In this document: piece after piece, positions 1 to 7,900 of the stretch
Numbering within the stretch: the first letter of the stretch is position 1
How the letters are laid out: the number at the start of each line of letters is the position of its first letter
NCBI GenBank assembly: GCA_012800215.1
Contig: JAAZJT010000159.1
Span: 1 to 10,497, forward strand
Source of the DNA: Bacillota bacterium
GTDB lineage: Bacteria; Bacillota; Dethiobacteria; Dethiobacterales; Dethiobacteraceae
Length of the DNA stretch: 10,497 bases
Direction: 5' to 3'
Position numbers and translations under genes: made by a program
Notes under the pieces: model-generated
What the model was told of the DNA's origin: nothing
Databases searched by the model: none
Seen by the model: only the letters and a program-made list of their open reading frames with translations

Positions 1-2448
1 GACCTCTCGTGGTATCGCAACAACAATTTCGGTGACTCCAAATCGTACCACGTGCTGGGCGGGTATTCCGATTTTTACGGCACCTACCTGCACGAGAACG
101 ATTACGGGTCGGCTCACTACGTGCCGTACGAGGATAAACTGGGCAGGAAGATATTTATCTGGGGCTTATCCCAGTCGGGCATGATCTGGGAAGACCTGCT
201 GACCGACAACGATGGGCAGTACGTGGAGTTTCAGTCGGGAAAGCTGTTCAACCAGCCCGGGAGCAGCAGCGCCAGAACCCCGTTCAAGCACCCGAGCTTC
301 ACGCCCTACGGCATGGAGAGCTGGAAAGAGTACTGGGCTCCCGTGAAAGGGACGGGGGGTATCACGCTGATGAACCCGCTGGGATCGCTCAACATCAGTG
401 ACTCGGGCGAGAAAACGGTCGTGGCCTTTTGCCCGTTGCAGCGGGTAGACGAGCCGCTAACCGTCCGCGTGAACAACGAAACGGTCTACAGCACCAAGCT
501 GGAGTTGGATGTGCTGCAGACCTGGAAAGTGGAGCTGGAGTTACCCGGATTGCCTTCGGACGACTTGGTGGTGGAGATTGGCGACCAGAAACTGGTTTAC
601 GACGCCAAGGCGTACAACTACCAGGTTGAACGACCGCTCACCCTGCCTGCCGACTTCGATTGGAACGGCGCCTACGGCCTTTACGTGCAAGGGGAACAGT
701 GGTTGAATCAAAAACGATACGAGCAGGCGGAAGATTGCCTCTCGCGATCGCTCGAGAAAGAGCCGTGGCTACTGCCGGCATTGCAAAAAATGGGGTTACT
801 ATACTTGCAGCGCGGTGACTACCAACGCTCCTTGGAGTACTGCAAAAAGGCGCTGCAACTGGACACCTACAACGGCGAATCGAACTACCTCTACGCGATG
901 AACCAGTTGAAGCTGGGCCATATCTTGGACGCCAAGGAGGGGTTTTCCCTCGCCTGCTACTCGACCGCGGAGAAAGGGGCGGCACTGATCGGGTTGGGGC
1001 AATGCTTCTTCCTGGAGGGGAACATGAAAAAAGCCGAGGAGTGCTGGCACGAAAGCTTGTGCTACAACAGCAAGCGGGTCTTCCCGAAAGAGTGGCTGGT
1101 CACCCTCTACCGTGTTACCGGTCAAACCGGTAAAGCCGCCACGCTGGTTGAAGAGCTGTTGCAAGAGTACCCGTTAAACCGCGCAGCCGCTTTCGAGAAG
1201 TACCTGCTGACCGGGAAAGAGACGGATGCCTCCGCGTTTTGCGGCACGGTTACCAATGAGCTGCCGTTCGAGACCTACCTTGAACTTTCGGAAAGATACG
1301 CCGAGCTGCAACTGCTTCAAGAGGCAGTACAGGTGCTGCTGCTCGCGCCGGAGCACCCCTTGATAGATTACCACTTGGCCTACCTCTACCACGAGCTGGG
1401 CGACGAGCAAGCGTCACGCCTCCACCTGAACAGGGCGGAAAGCAGTTCACCGTTCCTGGTTTTCCCGCACCGCCTTACCACGCTCACCTGCTTAGAGTGG
1501 GCGAACGGGGAGATGCCGTCGTGGGAAAACGACTATTACCGGGCGCTGCTCTACACCCGTTTCGGAAACAGGGAGAAGGCGTTGGAACTGCTAAACGGTT
1601 GCGACGAGGCCGACTTCGCCCCGCTTTTCGTGGTACGCGCAAGGATGAAGAGCGGCGAGGGGAGGTTGCAAGACCTGCTCACGGCCGAACGGTTAGCTGC
1701 CGACGACTGGCGTATCGGCATGGAGTTGCTCTCTTTCTACCAGAACGCGAACAAACCCGAGGTGGCAGTAAAATATGCCGAGAAGCATTTTAACCGGGAC
1801 AAGAGCAACCATAGGATCGGGCTGCGATACGCTAAACTGCTGTCAACCTGCGGTGAGTACGATAAGAGCTTGTCGCTGCTGTCGAAGCTGACCGTCCTCC
1901 CGAGCGAAGGGGCCTCCGAGGGGAGGGTCGTCTACCGACAAGCACACCTGATGAAAAGTATTGACTGTCTGAAGAGAGGCCGACATAAAACCGCGCTGAA
2001 CCACCTGCAGCTGTCTATGCTGTGGCCGGAAAACCTGGGCGTCGGGAAACCTTACGAGGAGCTTATCGACCAACACTTCGAGAAGTACCTACAAGGGGTT
2101 ATCCTACTAAAGATGAACAAAAAAGAGCAAGCGGCGACCTGTTTCGAGGAGGTGGCGTCGCGAACCGCATTCGCACGAGGTTCAAATCTGCTGCTCAAAG
2201 CGCTGGCGCTTAAGAAAACAGGCAAAGTTGCAGAAGGCGACGAGGTGATAAGAACATGGGAAGAAAACGGCGAGAAAAGTTACGTGAAAGAGTGGTGCGT
2301 AGGGTTCTACAAAAACGGCGTGGAGTGGGCGAAAAATCAAACCTCTACCCACGTCGCCTCAAGCAACGAGGAGGCCAAACCGTGGGAGGTGGCCGCCCAA
2401 CACGATGGGAACTTCGCTTTTATACTCGCCCTACTGGACTTCCTATAA
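1..2448 (+). CDS. DUF5107 and tetratricopeptide-repeat protein, 5' end missing
   Basis: The reading frame is open from the first base, so the true start lies upstream. An internal GTG at 52 is only the first possible start codon in view. About 815 residues are visible, ending at TAA 2446-2448. Residues about 1-120 resemble the end of a DUF5107 domain, with family-like stretches such as FIWGLSQSGMIWEDLLTDN, then GQYVEFQSG and ESWKEYWAPVKGTGG. From about residue 218 to the end the protein is helical and TPR-like, for example MGLLYLQRGDYQRSLEYCKK, with repeated A/L/Y/G/A spacing. DUF5107 proteins with C-terminal TPRs are common in Bacteroidota and typically run to about 1,100 residues, so several hundred residues are probably missing. 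Their function is not established; a link to carbohydrate metabolism is only inference. Hand counts on sampled lines give 53-63% G+C, far above the genes downstream. A terminator follows, so this gene is not part of the PUL transcription unit. Confidence 0.85.
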   Translation, partial: DLSWYRNNNFGDSKSYHVLGGYSDFYGTYLHENDYGSAHYVPYEDKLGRKIFIWGLSQSGMIWEDLLTDNDGQYVEFQSGKLFNQPGSSSARTPFKHPSFTPYGMESWKEYWAPVKGTGGITLMNPLGSLNISDSGEKTVVAFCPLQRVDEPLTVRVNNETVYSTKLELDVLQTWKVELELPGLPSDDLVVEIGDQKLVYDAKAYNYQVERPLTLPADFDWNGAYGLYVQGEQWLNQKRYEQAEDCLSRSLEKEPWLLPALQKMGLLYLQRGDYQRSLEYCKKALQLDTYNGESNYLYAMNQLKLGHILDAKEGFSLACYSTAEKGAALIGLGQCFFLEGNMKKAEECWHESLCYNSKRVFPKEWLVTLYRVTGQTGKAATLVEELLQEYPLNRAAAFEKYLLTGKETDASAFCGTVTNELPFETYLELSERYAELQLLQEAVQVLLLAPEHPLIDYHLAYLYHELGDEQASRLHLNRAESSSPFLVFPHRLTTLTCLEWANGEMPSWENDYYRALLYTRFGNREKALELLNGCDEADFAPLFVVRARMKSGEGRLQDLLTAERLAADDWRIGMELLSFYQNANKPEVAVKYAEKHFNRDKSNHRIGLRYAKLLSTCGEYDKSLSLLSKLTVLPSEGASEGRVVYRQAHLMKSIDCLKRGRHKTALNHLQLSMLWPENLGVGKPYEELIDQHFEKYLQGVILLKMNKKEQAATCFEEVASRTAFARGSNLLLKALALKKTGKVAEGDEVIRTWEENGEKSYVKEWCVGFYKNGVEWAKNQTSTHVASSNEEAKPWEVAAQHDGNFAFILALLDFL

Positions 2449-2510
2449 GCCTAACAAGCTACCTAATTCAATTAGCCATTCATTAGGGACATTTGTTTAA
2501 TTCCAATTTT

Positions 2511-2546
2511 AAAGGAAACACCTCAAAATGAGGTGTTTCCTTTTTT
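2511..2546 (+). terminator. Rho-independent terminator after the DUF5107 gene
   Basis: Two perfectly complementary 15-base arms (2511-2525 and 2529-2543) enclose a 3-base AAA loop. The sequence ends in six T (2541-2546), three of them in the stem. It lies 63 bases after the stop codon of the upstream gene. The left side has only three A (within the stem), so it should work best on the + strand. It separates the DUF5107 gene from the PUL. Confidence 0.9.
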
Positions 2547-2552
2547 CATCAT

Positions 2553-2789
2553 GCGGCAGAAAGTGATTTTTCTTTGCCTGATCTTTCATTGAAGGGCGTC
2601 CGAATATAGTTGGCACGTGAGTTAACCAGGCAATACGTACCCCAAAAAGAATCTTGATAAATTTAACAAGCATGATGTTAGGTGGGTACAGCACGAGTTG
2701 AACAAGAGATCAAGAAGAAAATTGAATTTTAAAACGCCGAAAAAATATTTTTAACATCGTTTGCTAAACGTGTTATGTTTAATAATTGA
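2553..2789 (+). pseudogene. Degenerate C-terminal remnant of an IS30-family transposase
   Basis: Joining three frames gives the conserved C-terminal end of IS30-family transposases. At 2553-2578 the fragments AAESDF and FA resemble the IA..L..DFYFA segment. At 2615-2640 the codons read ELTRQYVP, resembling the family's NGLIRQYFP. After a shift, 2641-2751 reads PKKNLDKFNKHDVRWVQHEL followed by NKRSRRKLNFKTPKK, matching the family pattern (L)NNRPRK.L.(F/Y).TP..VF. One missing A in the run near 2740-2745 causes the stop TAA at 2752. In the neighbouring frame the protein continues as IFLTSFAKRVMFNN to TGA 2787-2789. At least two frameshifts and missing codons near 2580-2600 show it is dead. The N-terminal half, including the HTH and most of the DDE core, is absent. 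No terminal inverted repeat was recognised. The assignment rests on recalled family motifs. Confidence 0.7.
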
Positions 2790-3019
2790 ATCTACGTTCT
2801 CACAGGATAAAAATTAAAAATGGGGAGAGTTTGAGAAAAAACAACTAATTTTGTCGAAATGATAGTTTAACAAGTGTATAATAATTTGCAATAGTTTTAT
2901 TTAAAATTTTGAGATGTGAACCATAAAGTGAACATCATTGATATTGCCATGAAAGAGGAATTAATAAAAATTCCCTGTGACATGTTGATCCCATTTGACA
3001 TATTCAAACCTTGTTATTC
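2790..3019 (+). other. AT-rich leader upstream of the sigma factor gene
   Basis: No credible gene is visible on either strand. A small AT-rich hairpin lies at 2957-2974 (6-base arms GGAATT/AATTCC, 6-base loop). The word TTCCCTGT occurs at 2971-2978, 42 bases before the sigma start codon, and recurs in the fecR and susC leaders. No clean Bacteroidota housekeeping promoter (TTTG, about 20 bases, TAnnTTTG) was found; the nearest candidate, ATAATTTG at 2881-2888, has the first two bases swapped. The promoter for the sigma operon probably lies here but cannot be placed. Confidence 0.4.
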
Positions 3020-3607
3020 ATGAATAATGTTAAATCAAAATTCGAACTTGTTAAGTCTCTGAAAAAAGGTGACATGGTCGCTTTTGATGCAATTTATAAT
3101 CAATACTGCCATAAATTGTATCAGTTTGTATTTATGTTTTTAAAGCAGAAAGAGGATGCCGAGGAGATTGTGCAGGATGTTTTCATTAAGATTTGGGAAT
3201 CGAGAGGTAAAATTGATATTTATGCTTCTTTTGAATCGTTCCTGTTTACCATAGCCTACAACGCTACCATGAGTTTGTTGCGCAAAAGAATGAGTGAAAC
3301 TAAGTCGAGGGAGTACCTGAAATCATTGCAACAATTTAGTTCTGCTGAACAGGTAATAGATGAAATCCAATATAAAGAATTAAAGCATAAAGTCGAGTCT
3401 TTACTAAAACAGTTAACTCCTCGCCAGGAAGAAATTTACCGTTTAAGCAGAGAAGAAGGTTTGACACATACAGAAATTTCCCAAAAATTAAATATTTCTG
3501 AAAGTACAGTGAACAATCACCTGGTAAGAACTTTAAAGTTTTTGAAATCTCATCTCGCTAGCGATCTGATTACCAATATTTTATTCATCTGCTTATTCCT
3601 TTCTTAA
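3020..3607 (+). CDS. ECF-type RNA polymerase sigma-70 factor of a PUL
   Basis: This 195-residue protein is an extracytoplasmic-function sigma factor, predicted to direct RNA polymerase to PUL promoters once its anti-sigma partner releases it. Region 2 covers residues about 21-90 and contains FLKQKEDAEEIVQDVFIKIW, the core-binding and -10-recognition segment. Region 4 covers about 122-178, with LTPRQEEIYRLSREEGLTHT followed by the helix-turn-helix EISQKLNISESTVNNHLVRT. The last 16 residues form a hydrophobic tail, often seen in Bacteroidota PUL sigma factors. ATG 3020 was chosen because it begins MNNVKSKFELV in family style; an in-frame TTG at 3011 would add three residues. Neither has a Shine-Dalgarno sequence, which is normal in this phylum. 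The fecR-type gene follows after about 158 bases, a wider gap than usual for this pair. Positive autoregulation is typical of these systems but not shown here. Confidence 0.93.
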   Translation: MNNVKSKFELVKSLKKGDMVAFDAIYNQYCHKLYQFVFMFLKQKEDAEEIVQDVFIKIWESRGKIDIYASFESFLFTIAYNATMSLLRKRMSETKSREYLKSLQQFSSAEQVIDEIQYKELKHKVESLLKQLTPRQEEIYRLSREEGLTHTEISQKLNISESTVNNHLVRTLKFLKSHLASDLITNILFICLFLS

Positions 3608-3721
3608 AAAAAGCATTTTTACATAGTTATCATCTTGCCTTGATGCGTAATACTAATAGATCTGAAAGGAAAGAGTTTTAATTTCATGGTTGTAGTTTAG
3701 TTAGAGAGGGCTGTCTCAAAG

Positions 3722-3746
3722 ACCTTCCCCTGTTTATGGGGGAGGT
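3722..3746 (+). promoter_or_regulatory. Hairpin hiding a GGGGGAGG tract before the anti-sigma gene
   Basis: Arms 3722-3730 and 3738-3746 can form nine pairs (one is a G-U pair) around a 7-base loop. No T run follows, so it is not an ordinary terminator. The 3' arm holds GGGGGAGG (3738-3745), an unusually good Shine-Dalgarno-like tract for this phylum. It sits 8 bases before an in-frame TTG (3754) and 20 bases before the preferred ATG (3766). A role in translation of the anti-sigma gene is inference. Confidence 0.4.
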
Positions 3747-3765
3747 ATTTAACTTGAAAAAGAGT

Positions 3766-4833
3766 ATGAATAAAGAAATTCTTATAAAATATTTAAACAA
3801 TAATTGTACTGACGAGGAATTTGAGAAACTTGCAGGTTGGTTGGAAAATGAGTCTGCAACAGACGTTGGAAAATACTGGAGTTACGATTACTGGAAAATT
3901 TTTGAAACTGATTTGAAAAAAAGAGATGAGAAAGAGTACAGTGCATTACTCGATAAAATCCACCATGAAATAAACCTTAAACATAGAAAGGATGCAGATG
4001 CCAGGGTGATTAATTTTAAAAAAATTGTAAAATGGTTAAGCCGGGCAGCAGCGATACTGTTCCTCCCCTTACTGGGTGTGGTATTTTATTTGCTGTCGAA
4101 CAGTAGCCTGCAAATGAATAACTTCACTGATTTGTCGTTTACTGTTGACTCGCTTGAAGTTATTGCCCCAATAGGTTCAAGAACAGTGGTGCAATTATCG
4201 GACGGGACTGAAGTAAATCTCAATTACGGCAGTAAAATTAAATACCCACGGAACTTTACCGGAGATACAAGGGAGATTACATTGTCAGGCGAAGCATATT
4301 TCGATGTGGCCCATAACCCTGAGAAACCATTTATCGTGAAAACGGGGGAACTGAATGTAAAAGCCTTGGGTACCGGGTTTAATGTAAATGCATATCCCGA
4401 AGATGATAATATTGCAACTACACTCGTGGAGGGGAAAGTAATCATTGAAAAGATATTGCCTGATAATAAAATCGGACGAATTGAAACAATGGTTCCGAAC
4501 CAGCACCTAACGTATAATTTAAAAACCGGTAAAATTAGCTCAAATCAGGTAAATGTTGAAAATTACATTGCATGGAAAGAAGGAAAACTAGTATTCGATA
4601 ACACCCCGATCCTGCGGGTTACTGAGAAACTGGGCAGGATGTTCAATGTTGAATTTCAAGTTGCTGACGACGTAAAGGATTTAACCTATACCGTAACGTT
4701 TGCCGATGATCCGCTGTTTCTAATTCTTGATTTAATGACTGAAACAACTCCAATCACATACAAGCGGATTCCTCGGAAAAAACTGGATAACGGTACTCTC
4801 TCAAAACAAGTAATTATAATTGAAAGACGATAA
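3766..4833 (+). CDS. FecR-family anti-sigma factor
   Basis: This 355-residue single-pass inner-membrane protein should hold the neighbouring ECF sigma factor inactive until SusC signals that substrate is present. Residues 1-89 are the cytoplasmic sigma-binding part, starting MNKEILIKYLNNNCTDEEFE. A membrane segment spans about 90-111 (WLSRAAAILFLPLLGVVFYL). The periplasmic FecR domain covers about 131-230, with GSRTVVQLSDGTEVNLN, then LSGEAYFDVAHNPEKPFIV and VKALGTGFNVNAY. A DUF4974-type C-terminal domain follows at about 280-345, including FDNTPILRVTEKLGRMFNV. Length and domain order are normal for Bacteroidota PUL anti-sigma factors. ATG 3766 gives the family-typical N terminus. In-frame alternatives are TTG 3754, which has a Shine-Dalgarno-like tract 8 bases upstream, and ATG 3736, which lies inside a hairpin loop. 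The gene is intact, lies between the sigma gene and susC, and is slightly richer in G+C than the sigma gene. Confidence 0.93.
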   Translation: MNKEILIKYLNNNCTDEEFEKLAGWLENESATDVGKYWSYDYWKIFETDLKKRDEKEYSALLDKIHHEINLKHRKDADARVINFKKIVKWLSRAAAILFLPLLGVVFYLLSNSSLQMNNFTDLSFTVDSLEVIAPIGSRTVVQLSDGTEVNLNYGSKIKYPRNFTGDTREITLSGEAYFDVAHNPEKPFIVKTGELNVKALGTGFNVNAYPEDDNIATTLVEGKVIIEKILPDNKIGRIETMVPNQHLTYNLKTGKISSNQVNVENYIAWKEGKLVFDNTPILRVTEKLGRMFNVEFQVADDVKDLTYTVTFADDPLFLILDLMTETTPITYKRIPRKKLDNGTLSKQVIIIERR

Positions 4834-4884
4834 TAAAATTTAAAGTTAATCATTAAAACAATTTGCCTATGATAAAAAATTATT

Positions 4885-4912
4885 AAAAAAGGGAAGTGCG
4901 CTAACACTTCCC
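4885..4912 (-). terminator. Intrinsic terminator facing away from susC
   Basis: The arms 4891-4898 and 4905-4912 (GGGAAGTG/CACTTCCC) pair perfectly around a 6-base loop. Six A at 4885-4890 become a T tract only for minus-strand transcription. On the + strand the hairpin is followed by TGTAGAGAG, with no T run, so it should not strongly terminate the sigma-fecR transcript. There is no convergent gene, which implies a short minus-strand transcript begins between here and the 5' end of susC. Confidence 0.65.
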
Positions 4913-4932
4913 TGTAGAGAGTTCAAAACAAT

Positions 4933-4956
4933 CCCTGTAAAATGGACCGTACAGGG
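4933..4956. repeat. Dyad CCCTGTA/TACAGGG in the susC leader
   Basis: Perfect 7-base inverted arms (4933-4939 and 4950-4956) are separated by 10 bases. A second copy of CCCTGTA lies at 4910-4916, overlapping the 3' arm of the upstream hairpin, so TACAGGG has two possible partners. The dyad may be an RNA hairpin in the susC leader, a hairpin in the antisense RNA, or a protein-binding site. The arms end 29 bases before the susC start codon. Confidence 0.5.
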
Positions 4957-4977
4957 CAATTTCGAATCTAAACAATA

Positions 4978-4985
4978 CAAAGATA
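4978..4985 (-). promoter_or_regulatory. Minus-strand TAnnTTTG promoter element
   Basis: The minus strand reads TATCTTTG, an exact match to the -7 element of Bacteroidota primary-sigma promoters, overlapping the A of the susC start codon. The usual TTTG about 20 bases upstream (near 5005-5010) is absent. A single 8-base match in AT-rich DNA is weak on its own; support comes from the minus-strand terminator about 65 bases downstream. Confidence 0.35.
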
Positions 4986-7900
4986 TGAAAAAAATTGAAT
5001 CTATTTCCCGTGAATGGAAAATTCCTAGATTGCAAAAAGTATTTAGAATAATGAAACTTACTGTCTTACTGTTAATATTTTCTGTAATTAGCGTGTTCGC
5101 AAATAAAACGTATTCTCAAGCCCAAGTACTAACCCTTAACATGCAATACAGCACGGTAAAAGAAGTTCTTCGAAACATTGAGAAGCAAAGTGAGTTTGTC
5201 TTTATGTACAGCGAAAAGTTGATTGATGTGAACCGGAAAGTATCGGTGAACGTGAATAATAAGAAAATTAACGAAGTCCTCGATGAACTGTTTGCCGGAA
5301 CCGATGTAAGTTATAAGGTAAAAGACCGCTTTGTTTTGCTTACAACACCTGAACTTACAAGCAGTAAATTAATGACTCAACAGCAAAAAATCCTTTCTGG
5401 TACCGTTACCACTGAATCCGGTGAACCACTACCAGGTGTAACGGTGGTAGTAAAAGGCACTACCCAGGGAACGGTTACCAATGCTGATGGAAACTACTCA
5501 CTTTCCAACATCTCCGAAGACGCCACACTGGTATTTTCGTTTGTAGGGATGAAGACACAAGAAATTGTGGTTGGAAACCAGACAAGTATAAATGTTAGAT
5601 TGGAGGAGGAGACAATTGGGTTGGAAGAGGTTGTTGCGATTGGGTATGGTACTACTAGCACAAAAAAGCTTACAACTTCAATTACCCGTATTGATTCAAG
5701 ACAAATAGAAGAACTACCAATAAATACAATTGCAGATGCATTTGCGGGGCAAATCTCTGGTGTGATTTCTGAAAGTGGCACAGGACAACCAGGATCATTG
5801 CCAATAATAAGGATTAGAGGATATGGTTCTATAAATGCAGGGAGTGAACCGCTATTTGTAATTGATGGTATGATGGCCACTGCCACAGAATTTGCTATGC
5901 TAAATGCTAAATCAATCGATAATGTAACTATTCTTAAAGATGCAGCGGCGGGTGCAATTTACGGTTCGCGAGCAGGTAATGGGGTAGTGCTTGTAACTAC
6001 TAAATCAGGAAAATACGGAGAAGCAAAAATTTCTGCTAACCTAACTTATGGATTACAAGAAGTGACTAATAAGGTTGATGTTCTAGACAAAAAAGATTTT
6101 CTTCTTTTAGTGAAAGAAGCATACAATAATGATGGACTACCATTACCTGAATTTTACAATCGTGATGAATCTAGTTTTGCAGATACGGACTGGCAGGATG
6201 AAATTTTCAGGCTATCTAACTATCAAAATTACCAGTTATCTATTGCTGGGGGGAATGATAAGATAAAATATTATTTAGGTGGGAATATTCTTGATAATGA
6301 AGGGATAATATTAACTACATACTCCAAAACCTACTCTGTTAATGGAAATTTCAATTTTGATATAAGACCTAAATTTAATGCCGGACTTACATTTAATGTT
6401 GCATATACTAAAGAAAGGGTTAATAACTCTATTGAAACTGGCCATGGACATGGAGGCGGAGGATATGGTGTTTCAGGTAATATTATTCAGCAATCGTTAT
6501 GGCTGGCACCAATCGTACCAGTATACTTAGAAAATGGGGATTATGGACAATATGCTCAAGGAGAATTCGCTCCGTTTTTTTTGAAAGGTTATGCTAATCC
6601 AGTAGCAAACTTGACGGAAACTCATGATACATATTCACGGTATAACAATACAGGGCGTTTGTATGCAATTTATGAACCAGTAAAAGGACTTAGCCTTAAT
6701 ACTAGTTTTGGAGGAAGGTTGTATTCATTTTTTAGAGATTACCATCTTAGCCCTTACCTTGCTGGAAGTACAAGCCCATATGCAAATTTTTCTAATCCAA
6801 ATTTTAGTGCAATGAGGGCAGGACAAGCAAATGGTATTTCAACTTCTTGGACATCAGAAACCTATTTGGATTTAAAGCAAACTATTTCAAAGGCTCATGA
6901 AATTGGATTTATTTTGGGTTATAGCCTTCAATATAATGGTGCCCGAATAACTTCAGCAGATGCTGATATTAATAACAGGGGGACTGCAAATGCTGCTAAT
7001 CCTATTCCGCGCTTTGATAATTATTTCCGACCTAATATTTATGGTGCCGCCCTAGTTACTGGTGGGGGTAGTTTCGGAGAGAATACCTTTGAATCAATTT
7101 TTAGCAGAATAAATTATTCTTTCAGGGACAAGATTCTCTTAATGGGTTCATTACGCTATGATGGATCTTCAAAGTTTGCCCCCAATAATCGTTGGGGACT
7201 ATTCCCAGCAATTTCAGGGGCATGGCGTGTTACAGAAGAGTCGTTCATGAATGGAGCAAAGTGGATTGATGATTTAAAACTGAGACTTAGCTATGGCATA
7301 TCTGGTAATGATCAATTTGACAATTATGCTTGGCAAGGAAAGGTTAGTTATGGAAATCTGTATACATATGCACCATCATCTTCAGGCGGTATTACTAGTA
7401 AAGCTTTAATTCCCTCGTCTATTGAAAATCAGAATTTAAAGTGGGAGACAAATGCTCAAACAAATTTTGGTTTAGATTTAAGTTTATTTAAAAACAGGTT
7501 CAATTTAGCGATTGACTATTTTATCAGAGAAACACGTGATATGCTTCTTAACAGGGCTTTACCCCTGGAAAATGGAATAACTGGCTCGATGCTCGATAAC
7601 ATTGGTAATATGACCAATAAAGGGATTGAATTAGCATTGAACACTATAAACATTGATATGAATCATTTTTCATGGACAACCAATATTAATTTCACAAAAA
7701 TAAACAACAAAGTGGGTGATGTATTTACTGCTACTGGTGAAATAAGATATGGGGTAGGGTTCCCTGGTGCAGGTACAATAAGGATTATTGAAGGAAGACC
7801 AATTTTTGAGATATATAGCTGGAAAACAATTGGAAATTATGAAACACAAGAACAGATTATTCAGAAACCTGGTCAAAATAATCCTAGGATTGGAGATACA

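Larger units (their letters stand above)
4885..4971 (-). ncRNA. Candidate antisense small RNA in the susC leader (DonS-like)
   Basis: Read on the minus strand, the gap has the parts of a short RNA gene. An exact TAnnTTTG promoter element (TATCTTTG) lies at 4985-4978. An RNA starting near 4971 would contain a hairpin (4956-4933), then a perfect 8-base stem (4912-4891) followed by six T (4890-4885). The predicted length is about 85-90 bases. Antisense RNAs of similar size, transcribed against the susC leader and repressing it, are known for ECF/anti-sigma PULs in Bacteroides (DonS of B. fragilis). No -33 TTTG element is seen at the expected distance, and the start site is estimated. No minus-strand protein gene explains the terminator. 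This is a prediction from layout. Confidence 0.45.

Noticed and set aside
638..2213. Several 60-120-codon frames on both strands within the GC-rich gene
   Set aside because: GC-rich coding DNA makes long shadow frames. They are Arg/Gly/Pro-rich or lack any domain, and the TPR protein accounts for the region.
2509..2694. 61-codon minus-strand frame over the terminator and transposase remnant
   Set aside because: It begins inside the transposase remnant and ends within the terminator hairpin. The + strand explains the bases better, and the peptide shows no domain.
2850..2888. Possible housekeeping promoter (TTTG at 2850, ATAATTTG at 2881)
   Set aside because: The -7 element has its first two bases swapped and the spacing of about 27 bases is too long.
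4686..4907. 73-codon minus-strand frame across the 3' end of fecR and the leader
   Set aside because: It is an AT-rich shadow that would start inside the minus-strand terminator hairpin, and its peptide has no recognisable domain.
4891..4912. Reading the leader hairpin as a + strand terminator after fecR
   Set aside because: No T run follows on the + strand. The A tract precedes the stem, which fits only minus-strand termination.
5494..5886. 130-codon minus-strand frame within susC
   Set aside because: It lies opposite the conserved carboxypeptidase-like domain and plug of susC and is a complement shadow.
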